A stretch of 27,538 bases of DNA from CAYWJA01 sp964458485 (lineage in GTDB: Bacteria; Patescibacteriota; Gracilibacteria; UM-FILTER-43-11). The notes under the pieces were generated by a model, which saw nothing but the letters and a program-made list of their open reading frames with translations, had not been told where the DNA came from and made no database searches. The stretch covers positions 1-27,538 of the forward strand of contig CAYWJA010000027.1 in NCBI GenBank assembly GCA_964458485.1, written 5' to 3'. The position numbers and the translations under genes are program-made. This document shows positions 16,133 through 23,033 of the stretch, in pieces (the stretch's first letter is position 1; the number at the start of each line of letters is the position of its first letter).

Positions 16133-16423
16133 TTAACTATTCTTAATCATAATATCCCAACATTCCTCTGTGTCAGATGATTTATCGTCTATTCTGTGTG
16201 TAAAAATAAACTTTGTTTCACTTCTTGTATTATTAATAACCTTAAAAACTCTATCCTTTGCCTTGGGTGGATAATTTTCTACATATGCACCTTGCACCCG
16301 CTGCCTAACACTACCCACAATTGCGCGATAACCGCCCTGATGCGGTTGCATAGTGACTGGATAGCCCTCAATGGCAGATGATCTACCGGATGACATTAAG
16401 CGTTTTATAAACTTAGGCAACAT
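16133..16423 (-). CDS. Small hypothetical protein (96 aa)
   Basis: I do not recognise a family. The N-terminus is basic (MLPKFIKRLMSSGR). The rest looks like an alternating beta-strand protein: YRAIVGSVRQRVQGAYVENY, KDRVFKVINNTRSETKFIFT, ECWDIMIKNS. No signal peptide or membrane segment is seen. A good promoter (TTGACA, 16 bases, TGTAAT) lies 30 bases upstream on the same strand, which supports a real gene. It probably heads a two-gene unit with the 87-residue protein downstream. Confidence 0.6.
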   Translation of the reverse strand: MLPKFIKRLMSSGRSSAIEGYPVTMQPHQGGYRAIVGSVRQRVQGAYVENYPPKAKDRVFKVINNTRSETKFIFTHRIDDKSSDTEECWDIMIKNS

Positions 16424-16452
16424 AAATATAAAATTTTTAGAATGGGATTTAA

Positions 16453-16480
16453 ATTACATGAAAATATTAATATTTGTCAA
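16453..16480 (-). promoter_or_regulatory. Promoter of the small-gene pair
   Basis: On the minus strand, TTGACA (16480-16475), a 16-base spacer, then TGTAAT (16458-16453). The predicted start near 16446 leaves about 23 bases before the ATG at 16423. Confidence 0.6.
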
Positions 16481-16513
16481 GTTTGTTGCCACTAAAATGT
16501 ATGATAAACTATT

Positions 16514-16553
16514 TATAATTAAAATCCAGTATGTCCCTCGTAATAAAGAGGGA
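16514..16553 (+). promoter_or_regulatory. Putative -10 box and leader hairpin of ldh
   Basis: TATAAT at 16514-16519 is a consensus -10, but no good -35 box stands at the right distance. Just downstream, TCCCTC (16534-16539) and GAGGGA (16548-16553) form a six-base-pair stem with an eight-base loop. It would lie at the extreme 5' end of the transcript and could stabilise the mRNA. Confidence 0.4.
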
Positions 16554-16582
16554 TTACAGGGAAATTCCTAACAAAAAATACA

Positions 16583-17518
16583 ATGAAAAAAGACACATGT
16601 GATCAACACAAAACAAAAATAGCAGTAGTTGGTACCGGCATGGTCGGCTCCTCTTTTGCTTATGCAGCTATGATAAAAGGATTAGCTGCAGAAATAATTA
16701 TGATAGATGTAAATGAGGAACGTGAAGAAGGGGAGGTGATGGATTTATCGCACGGCCTGATTGGCACAGAAACCGGCAATGTTAAAGGCGGGCATTTTAG
16801 TGACTGCCGTGATGTAGATGTAATTGTAATCACTGCGGGAGTCCCACAAAAACCAGGAGAAACACGTTTAGATCTCATCAAAAAAAATACTAAAATAATG
16901 AAAGGTATAATAAAAATGATGGGGAAATTGCGTAGCGATGCAGTTGTAATTGTGGTGTCTAACCCTGTTGATGTTTTAACGTATATTGCTAAAAAAACGA
17001 TCAAATTGCCGGAAAATCAAATATTCGGTTCAGGAACTTCACTCGATACATCAAGATTGCGCTACATGGTTAGTGAAAAACTTGGGGTAAATCTTCATAA
17101 TGTTCATGGCTATGTAATGGGAGAACATGGTGACAGCGAATTTGTACCGTGGAGTATTGCTAATGTATCTGGCATGCCAATGAGGAAGCTGCTCACAGCA
17201 AAACAAATGACTGTGATTGGCAAAAAAACAATGCGTGCCGCTTATGAGATTATTCAAAGAAAAAGATCAACATACTATGGCATTGGTTCAGTGATTACCG
17301 AGCTAGTGGAAGCAGTACTACACGACAAAAAAGCAATTATCCCTGTTTCCACAGAACCAGGATCAACTTATGGTATCCGTGGGATCAGCCTAGGTGTACC
17401 ATGCGTGCTAGGTAGACGGGGTGTGGAGAAAGTGTGGAAAGTACCACTCACAAAACCGGAAATGACAAAACTCAAAAAATCTGCGGGAATTTTAAAGGGA
17501 TATTTGAAGGGGACTTAG
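16583..17518 (+). CDS. ldh: L-lactate dehydrogenase
   Basis: This 311-residue cytoplasmic enzyme reduces pyruvate to L-lactate with NADH, regenerating NAD in fermentation. The dinucleotide fold begins VVGTGMVGSSFAYA, with the acidic NAD-ribose contact at Asp42. The substrate-specificity loop reads TAGVPQKPGETRLDL. Gln89 is the position that is Gln in lactate and Arg in malate dehydrogenases, and Arg95 is the mobile-loop catalytic Arg. VVSNPVDVLTY, the Asp155-xx-Arg158 pair (TSLDTSRLR) and the catalytic His182 in MGEHGDSEF are all present. The C-terminal helix ends KKSAGILKGYLKG. Length and motifs are normal. A fermentative role fits an organism of reduced metabolism. It faces divergently from the small genes and ends two bases before the convergent exported-protein gene. 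Confidence 0.95.
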   Translation: MKKDTCDQHKTKIAVVGTGMVGSSFAYAAMIKGLAAEIIMIDVNEEREEGEVMDLSHGLIGTETGNVKGGHFSDCRDVDVIVITAGVPQKPGETRLDLIKKNTKIMKGIIKMMGKLRSDAVVIVVSNPVDVLTYIAKKTIKLPENQIFGSGTSLDTSRLRYMVSEKLGVNLHNVHGYVMGEHGDSEFVPWSIANVSGMPMRKLLTAKQMTVIGKKTMRAAYEIIQRKRSTYYGIGSVITELVEAVLHDKKAIIPVSTEPGSTYGIRGISLGVPCVLGRRGVEKVWKVPLTKPEMTKLKKSAGILKGYLKGT

Positions 17519-17520
17519 CT

Positions 17521-17838
17521 CTATTTACACCCTGCTGCACCCATTCGTTCACCTAATGTATCGGATGCTTCAGCCATATCCACAAAAACCTTGGCGCTAT
17601 CTCCTGAAAGACTTAGTTTTGGAGCTGCCTCTGTCATCAAGCCTGCTAATGTCTTTCTGCGCTTATCTAAGTCGGCACATGCCTGCGTTTCTGGAGGTTT
17701 AACTAATTCAAATGGAGCCACTGGAGCTACAGGAGGCGCAGGAGTAGCATCTTGTACTGCCCCTGATGTCGCACAGGCTGGGGTTGTGACTAACATAACA
17801 GCTGTAGATAAATCTCTTAGTATTTTTGGTGTATTCAT
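17521..17838 (-). CDS. Small exported protein, possible lipoprotein
   Basis: This 105-residue protein starts with a signal-peptide-like region (MNTPKILRDLSTAVMLVTTP), then ACATSGA. Cys22 sits in LVTTPAC, a poor lipobox because Thr-Pro precede Ala, so lipid attachment is uncertain and signal peptidase I cleavage is an alternative. A Pro/Ala-rich linker (APPVAPVAP) follows, then a helical segment ending in Cys, with a second Cys in TQACADLDKRR that may pair with it. I do not recognise the family. A textbook promoter lies upstream, so it is probably well expressed. Small alanine-rich exported proteins like this often have an envelope role, but nothing here shows which. Confidence 0.68.
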   Translation of the reverse strand: MNTPKILRDLSTAVMLVTTPACATSGAVQDATPAPPVAPVAPFELVKPPETQACADLDKRRKTLAGLMTEAAPKLSLSGDSAKVFVDMAEASDTLGERMGAAGCK

Positions 17839-17870
17839 ATAAAAAAATAATTAAAAAAATAATGGAAAAT

Positions 17871-17899
17871 ATTATATAAAAAAATTAATAATGTGTCAA
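17871..17899 (-). promoter_or_regulatory. Consensus sigma70 promoter of the small exported protein
   Basis: On the minus strand TTGACA (17899-17894) and TATAAT (17876-17871) are both perfect consensus hexamers, exactly 17 bases apart. Transcription should start near 17864, 26 bases before the ATG. Confidence 0.82.
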
Positions 17900-17969
17900 A
17901 TAAAAAACATATTTTTATAAATATATTTGATATATTATTACTCGGTCTTCCCAGGGGGTCACAAATGCC

Positions 17970-17998
17970 TTGACAAACTATTCATTTTATAGTAAAAT
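17970..17998 (+). promoter_or_regulatory. Promoter of the four-repeat secreted protein
   Basis: TTGACA (17970-17975), 17 bases, then TAAAAT (17993-17998). The predicted start near 18005 gives a leader of about 25 bases. It stands back-to-back with the leftward promoter, 70 bases apart. Confidence 0.78.
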
Positions 17999-18029
17999 TT
18001 AACTCACTTTTAATAATTAATTCAAAATT

Positions 18030-19979
18030 ATGAAAAAATTATTTTTTAGCCTATTTATTGCATTTCTTTTGTGTCTTGGAATATCTACGTTAACCCCTAC
18101 ACAAAAAGCATATGCATCAATGTCCTGCGGTAGTTCTTCTGGTAATGATGGCACATACAGTGGTTGTGCAGGAGATAGCATTACTCATAACCTAAGTGGT
18201 ATCAAAGTTACCATAGGTGCATATACTGATAAATTCGTACGGTTTAAAATCAGCGGTGCTGACATAAGCTATTTATACCTCAGAAAAAACGGTACACGTA
18301 AGCTAAAAGCGAAAAATGGCGTAGAAATAAAACTTTTTTATAAAAAATATTCAAGCAACTATGGAGCCTTTATTAATATTGCCACTAATGCAAAATATGT
18401 AACTCCAACACCAACAGTCCCAAAAATGTTATGTGGTAACTCAGCTGGCAATGACGGCCTATATAGTGGCTGTGCAGGGGACAGTATTAAACATTATCCT
18501 AGTGGAGTAGTGTTCACTATTGATTCATTTGATGACAACGCAGTGGTTCTGAGCACCACGAATGCAAATATATTGCAATCATATTTATATTATGAAAATC
18601 AAAGCCTAACTCTTATCTCCAATAATGGCTATACAGTTAATTACAAATACACACATAAATCGGATAAATACGGTGTATCTGTACAAATTGATTCATATAA
18701 AACAACACCTACAGAGACAACATATGAAGAATTACCAACCATCTCTTGTGCAGATTCAGGTGGTGGAGATGGGACTTATAATGCATGTGTAAACTATACT
18801 ATTAGTCATAGCCCAAGCAATACAAAGGCAAAATTACTTTCTCACAACGACTATTCTGCAAGATTAAAAGTTTATAATGCAAATACTGATTATATTTATG
18901 TAAGAAAGGGCAATACACGTACTGTAAGGTCGGACAATGGTTACGATGTAACTTATTCATACACAGGCAAAACTGCCTTTGGTGTATTTATAAAAATTAG
19001 CTCCAATGCCCCAGTTACCCCAAGCCTATCTTGTGGTAATTCTGGCGGGAATGATGGTGTATATCGTGCTTGTATAGGAGATAGCATAAACCATTATTCT
19101 AGTGGAATAGTAGCCACTGTTAAATATTACGATAACACCAGATTAGATTTGGCGCTTAGCGGACGTTATTTAGCTGATGTTTATTTAAACAAGAATGAAC
19201 CTTATGTAGTAAAAGCATTTGGCTACCAAGATGTAACTTTTACATATACAGATACTTCAGACGCATTTGGTGCCATGGTAAAAATCACTACAGGGCCAAA
19301 CGGTGTAATTCATGACAACTACACTTTTAGCGGCTATATACATAATGAAGATGGTGTCCCTGTAAGCGGTGCAAAAGTTGCCATCGCAGTTAATGGCACT
19401 GGTGAAGAAGTAATTAATAGCTATACAGATTATAATGGTCATTTTTATATGAGTTTAGCCTTAAATTACAACACTCAATATATTATTCATGCATATGGAA
19501 CATCTGATTATGCGGGTAGAAAATTAACAGATTATTTAAAAATTCTGGATTTAAATAATAGCAACCAATACTTTAACAACATCCGTTTATATCATCCTCG
19601 TCAAATTACATTTAATTATAAATATAATATGTATGGATCTAATGATATAAATAATTTCTCAACATATTATGGCAGTGTTTCAACTAACGGTAATTATTCA
19701 GGATTTAATATACCTAGTGGAAATGTAACGGATGTATCAGGTGGTTCATTTTATACAGGAGTGGTCGATGGTGTAACTAAAATTGTTGGAAACAACATAG
19801 GACAAGGAGGAGCTGTAGATTTGGGTTATGGATCACTTTCCAATGTTAATTCTGCGCCTATCGCAGGTTACAATAGATTTGGTGTGGAATTACAAACCGG
19901 TAAAAATTATGCCGTTTACGACACAAGAAATAACGTATATGGGATAATACATATAAATAGCATTACAATTGAACGATAA
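18030..19979 (+). CDS. Secreted protein with four Cys-pair repeats and a carboxypeptidase-regulatory-like domain
   Basis: This 649-residue protein has a signal peptide (MKKLFFSLFIAFLLCLGIST, cleavage probably after AYA at residue 29). Four tandem repeats of about 88 residues follow at about 33-120, 135-223, 240-326 and 335-421. Each begins with a Cys-x12-Cys pair (33/46, 135/148, 240/253, 335/348) in a motif like CGNSGGNDGxYxxCxGDSI, then beta strands ending near YGAFINI or FGVFIKI. Short Pro/Thr linkers (TPTPTVP, TTPTETT) separate them. Residues about 432-490 resemble a carboxypeptidase regulatory-like beta sandwich (FSGYIHNEDGVPVSGAKV, TDYNGHFYMSL). The C-terminal domain (about 525-649) is Gly/Asn/Tyr-rich and unrecognised. 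No LPxTG or membrane anchor is seen. I infer an extracellular binding or adhesion protein with disulfide-stabilised repeats. Confidence 0.88.
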   Translation: MKKLFFSLFIAFLLCLGISTLTPTQKAYASMSCGSSSGNDGTYSGCAGDSITHNLSGIKVTIGAYTDKFVRFKISGADISYLYLRKNGTRKLKAKNGVEIKLFYKKYSSNYGAFINIATNAKYVTPTPTVPKMLCGNSAGNDGLYSGCAGDSIKHYPSGVVFTIDSFDDNAVVLSTTNANILQSYLYYENQSLTLISNNGYTVNYKYTHKSDKYGVSVQIDSYKTTPTETTYEELPTISCADSGGGDGTYNACVNYTISHSPSNTKAKLLSHNDYSARLKVYNANTDYIYVRKGNTRTVRSDNGYDVTYSYTGKTAFGVFIKISSNAPVTPSLSCGNSGGNDGVYRACIGDSINHYSSGIVATVKYYDNTRLDLALSGRYLADVYLNKNEPYVVKAFGYQDVTFTYTDTSDAFGAMVKITTGPNGVIHDNYTFSGYIHNEDGVPVSGAKVAIAVNGTGEEVINSYTDYNGHFYMSLALNYNTQYIIHAYGTSDYAGRKLTDYLKILDLNNSNQYFNNIRLYHPRQITFNYKYNMYGSNDINNFSTYYGSVSTNGNYSGFNIPSGNVTDVSGGSFYTGVVDGVTKIVGNNIGQGGAVDLGYGSLSNVNSAPIAGYNRFGVELQTGKNYAVYDTRNNVYGIIHINSITIER

Positions 19980-20002
19980 TTAGTATTTTTATTACAACAA
20001 CT

Positions 20003-20032
20003 AAAAAGCGTGGGGCATCCCACGCTTTTTTT
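20003..20032 (+). terminator. Rho-independent terminator of the four-repeat secreted protein gene
   Basis: Stem GCGTGGG (20008-20014), loop GCAT, stem CCCACGC (20019-20025), then seven T. Flanking A and T runs extend the stem. It lies 24 bases after the stop codon, and the preceding A run would allow function in both directions. Confidence 0.93.
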
Positions 20033-20040
20033 GATATCTA

Positions 20041-20160
20041 TTTGTCATCCTGGGTTTAATATATAAAACATTGTACTACTCTTTGTCATCCTCGGGCTTG
20101 ACCCGGGGATCCAGTACATTTGCATATAGTCTGGATCCCGCATCAAGTGCGGGATGACAA
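20041..20160. repeat. Two-arm GTCATCC/GGATCC palindromic repeat with a partial copy beside it
   Basis: The left arm (about 20083-20113) starts TTGTCATCCTCGGGCTTGAC and ends GGGGATCCAG. The right arm (20131-20160) is CTGGATCCCGCATCAAGTGC plus GGGATGACAA. The arms are approximate reverse complements and each contains its own small hairpin. A fragment TTTGTCATCCTGGG lies at 20041-20054. This type of GTCATCCC...GGGATGAC element is scattered in many bacterial genomes. Confidence 0.85.
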
Positions 20161-20201
20161 TGGGGGTGACAACCCTCCTCAACTTCTGCAATAATACCAA
20201 C

Positions 20202-23033
20202 ATGCTAAACAAACCTTTCGTCGTTCTCGACCTCGAAACCAGCGGCACTGACCCAAAAAAAGACGATATTATTGAAGTTGCGATGATCCGTTATGAAAAA
20301 GGGAAAGAGGTTAAACGCTATGATGCCTTAATTAAAATTAATTATAAACTTCCTAAAATCATACCAATCATTACCGGTATAACTGATGAAGATTTGGAAA
20401 AAGATGGCCAAGACAAAGGATTGGTCTTTGAAGAAATTGAAGAAATGCTGGATGGAGCATATATGATTGCCCATAACATTAATTTCGATGCAGGATTTTT
20501 AAAAGCAAATAAATTGAAATTGGATGTTCTTGGTTTTATAGATACAATTCCACTAGCCCAAATTTTGATACCGGATGCCGCAAGTTATAGCCTGGAATCT
20601 CTATCCGATGATTTAGGCATAAAACATGTAAACAAACACCGCGCCATGGGCGATGTTGAGGCCACTCTGGAATTATTTAAACATTTATGTAGTAGGGCAG
20701 ATGAATTACCTAAATCGGTTATTGACGAAATGGGCAGTTGCCTAAAGCGATCTGACTGGGATAGTGGGGTTATTTTTGAAAACGCAACTGCCAAACAATC
20801 CCCAATCGGATCCCCAATCGGATCCCCAATCGGATCCCCTACTGGATCAACCAATAGCCCACTCGAGGCTTCTGACATTTTAAAAAAAGACGGCATCCTC
20901 AATAAATGCTGGGAAGACTTCGAATACCGCGATCAGCAAATGCAAATGGCGGAAAGTGTAATGAGCGCATTCGATGAAGGCTATCATTTAATATGCGAAG
21001 CACCAACTGGTGTAGGGAAATCTTTGGCTTATCTGATTGCATCTGCAAATATTGCAATTAAAAATAAATCCAAAGTTGTAATTTCGACAAACACAATAAA
21101 TCTGCAAGATCAATTATTCGAGAAAGACATTCCGTTGTTAAGAAAAATATACAATGTAGGGGACTCACATGTGCGTCCCCCGAATAATGATGGAGACAAC
21201 ATACGTGTTGCCCTTTTAAAAGGTCGTAAAAATTATTTATGCTTACGCCGTTTATCTAAGTTCAAAAAACGTTCAAAATTCAGTGAATATGAAATAATTC
21301 TTCTTATAAAAATACTAGTTTGGCAGGCAATTACAAAAACAGGAGATAGCGGAGAAATACATTTAACAAGAAATGAGAATTTAATTTGGGATTTTGAATT
21401 ATGTTCAGATAAAAAATATTGCAGCCCACAAAAATGTAAACCGTATGGCGAGTGTTATTTGCACAAGGCACGCAAAAAAGCGGAAGAGGCGGACATAATT
21501 ATAGTAAACCATGCACTTTTGTGCGCAGATATGGAAAGTGAAGGCACTCTGCTTCCTGAATATCAGTATTTGATTGTGGATGAAGCGCATAACTTTGAAG
21601 GTGCGGCTACAGATGCATTCGGAATGACCATGAAGCAGGAAAATTGCAGCTTACCACTCAAATTAATAAAAGGAAATTTATCCACTATCAAAAAAAATTA
21701 CCAGGGAACATTGTTTGCCGGCCAATTGGCAATGGATAAAATTGATGATGTATATGAACAAATAAGTGACCTGGAGGAAGTGGTAGATAATTTATTCACT
21801 GTAATCGCATATTTTGTTAATCAAAATGTACAGGATTCCGGTTATGTGGAAAATTTATTAGTGGATCAGGTAGTTCTGGGTATGGAGGAATGGTTAAACC
21901 TGGGAACGTCTGCGGATGAAACATGTAGGAAATTAAATGCATGGCTAAGAGATTTGAGAGGCTTTTTAGACGCCTGGGCAATCAATTCCGATGATGAATC
22001 CGAACAAAATGAATTCATCACAGAAATAATGCAGGAATCGGATATTTTGAGGGAACAAATAGTAGCACTACAACATTTTTTCTCGGACGAAAATATTCAT
22101 GTAGGGGACGCAGATCTGCGTCCCCAGAATGAATATATAAAATGGCTAGCGGCAGACCAACAAGGCACCGTAACAGTAAACCTAGCCCCTTATGTACCAG
22201 GAGATTTACTAAAAGAGAAATTATACGACGAGAAAAAATCAATAATCCTCACATCTGCAACATTAGGCGTTAAATTGGCAGACAAAAATCCTAATGCGCC
22301 TGAACAACACCCATTTACTTATTTGCGGACAGTACTGAGTCTGGATGAAAAATTTGAAGAATTAATAATCGATTCACCATTCAATTTTGAAACACAAACA
22401 TATGTAATGGTGCCGAACGATGCCTTGCCAATAGTTGCAAAAAACAGTGTTCAGCAATTCACACCATTTTTTGAACAATTAATTAAAAAAGTTAAAGGTG
22501 GAATGTTGACACTTTTTACATCATATAAAATGATAGAAACCCTCTATCTGAATTTGATGGATTATCTGAAAAACGAAGGCATAAAACTACTCGCTCAACG
22601 GATAAGTGGTGGGCGAAATAAAATCATGAAAGCTTATATGAACGACCCTGAAAATTCAGTTCTTTTTGGCACTGCAAGTTTTTGGGAAGGTGTGGATATA
22701 AAAGGTGCAGCACTCACAACACTTGTGATTCATAAGCTTCCATTTGATGTTCCCAGCGACCCAATTGTAAAGGCTAGAAGCCAGATGTTTAATAATGGAT
22801 TTATGGAATACATGCTACCACGTGCAATACTAAAATTCAGACAAGGGTTTGGCAGGCTGATTAGGTCTAAAAAAGATTATGGCGTAATGATTGTGTTAGA
22901 CAACCGTGTACTTACCAAGCAATATGGAAAATTATTTTTAGACGCATTACCAGAAAATATCACACTAGAAAAACCACCACTTGCAGAAATACCGGGCAAT
23001 GTGGAGCAGTGGTTAGGGTTGAATAGAGATTAG
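20202..23033 (+). CDS. dinG: DEDDh exonuclease fused to a DinG/XPD-family helicase
   Basis: From ATG 20202 (MLNKPFVVLDLETSG; the longer frame starts inside a repeat) this is 943 residues. The N-terminal DEDDh 3'-5' exonuclease (about 1-175) shows Asp10 and Glu12 in LDLETSG, AHNINFDAGFL, and HRAMGDVEATLELF. A linker (about 180-225) contains four SPIG-type repeats. The superfamily 2 helicase has Walker A APTGVGKS (about 268), DEAH (about 459) and QGFGRLIRSKKDYG (about 880). Cysteines at about 346 (NYLCLRR) and 400-419 (CSDKKYCSPQKCKPYGEC) match the XPD/DinG 4Fe-4S pattern. Two palindromic insertions lie near 320-328 and 635-642. The protein probably acts in repair of stalled forks or R-loops. 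It overlaps the convergent RSH-like gene by four bases. Confidence 0.92.
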   Translation: MLNKPFVVLDLETSGTDPKKDDIIEVAMIRYEKGKEVKRYDALIKINYKLPKIIPIITGITDEDLEKDGQDKGLVFEEIEEMLDGAYMIAHNINFDAGFLKANKLKLDVLGFIDTIPLAQILIPDAASYSLESLSDDLGIKHVNKHRAMGDVEATLELFKHLCSRADELPKSVIDEMGSCLKRSDWDSGVIFENATAKQSPIGSPIGSPIGSPTGSTNSPLEASDILKKDGILNKCWEDFEYRDQQMQMAESVMSAFDEGYHLICEAPTGVGKSLAYLIASANIAIKNKSKVVISTNTINLQDQLFEKDIPLLRKIYNVGDSHVRPPNNDGDNIRVALLKGRKNYLCLRRLSKFKKRSKFSEYEIILLIKILVWQAITKTGDSGEIHLTRNENLIWDFELCSDKKYCSPQKCKPYGECYLHKARKKAEEADIIIVNHALLCADMESEGTLLPEYQYLIVDEAHNFEGAATDAFGMTMKQENCSLPLKLIKGNLSTIKKNYQGTLFAGQLAMDKIDDVYEQISDLEEVVDNLFTVIAYFVNQNVQDSGYVENLLVDQVVLGMEEWLNLGTSADETCRKLNAWLRDLRGFLDAWAINSDDESEQNEFITEIMQESDILREQIVALQHFFSDENIHVGDADLRPQNEYIKWLAADQQGTVTVNLAPYVPGDLLKEKLYDEKKSIILTSATLGVKLADKNPNAPEQHPFTYLRTVLSLDEKFEELIIDSPFNFETQTYVMVPNDALPIVAKNSVQQFTPFFEQLIKKVKGGMLTLFTSYKMIETLYLNLMDYLKNEGIKLLAQRISGGRNKIMKAYMNDPENSVLFGTASFWEGVDIKGAALTTLVIHKLPFDVPSDPIVKARSQMFNNGFMEYMLPRAILKFRQGFGRLIRSKKDYGVMIVLDNRVLTKQYGKLFLDALPENITLEKPPLAEIPGNVEQWLGLNRD
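20799..20846 (+). repeat. 12-bp GATCC tandem repeat in the exonuclease-helicase linker
   Basis: Three exact copies of TCCCCAATCGGA and one degenerate copy (TCCCCTACTGGA) encode SPIGSPIGSPIGSPTG at residues 200-215. Being a multiple of three, copy-number change would only lengthen the linker. Related repeats occur at 27413-27504. Confidence 0.92.
21159..21185. repeat. GGGGACxCA palindrome inside helicase gene, copy 1
   Basis: GGGGACTCACATGTGCGTCCCC (21163-21184, one mismatch between arms) lies in frame and encodes GDSHVRP between KIYN and IRVALLKGRKNYLC. In relatives those blocks are separated by only a few residues. Confidence 0.8.
22102..22125. repeat. GGGGACxCA palindrome inside helicase gene, copy 2
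   Basis: GTAGGGGACGCAGATCTGCG then TCCCC is a perfect palindrome over GGGGACGCAGATCTGCGTCCCC (22104-22125). It encodes GDADLRP between FFSDENIH and NEYIKWLA. It shares its frame and the GTAGGGGAC flank with copy 1, 940 bases upstream. Confidence 0.88.

Noticed and set aside
16583..17518. Malate dehydrogenase instead of lactate dehydrogenase
   Set aside because: The specificity position is Gln (VPQKPGETR), as in lactate dehydrogenases; malate enzymes have Arg there.
20154..20201. Upstream ATG adding 16 residues to the helicase
   Set aside because: It lies in the arm of a dispersed palindromic repeat; homology begins at MLNKPFVVLDLETSG.
20799..20846. Possible CRISPR-like array
   Set aside because: Units are 12 bases, directly adjacent, without spacers, and in frame in a coding gene.
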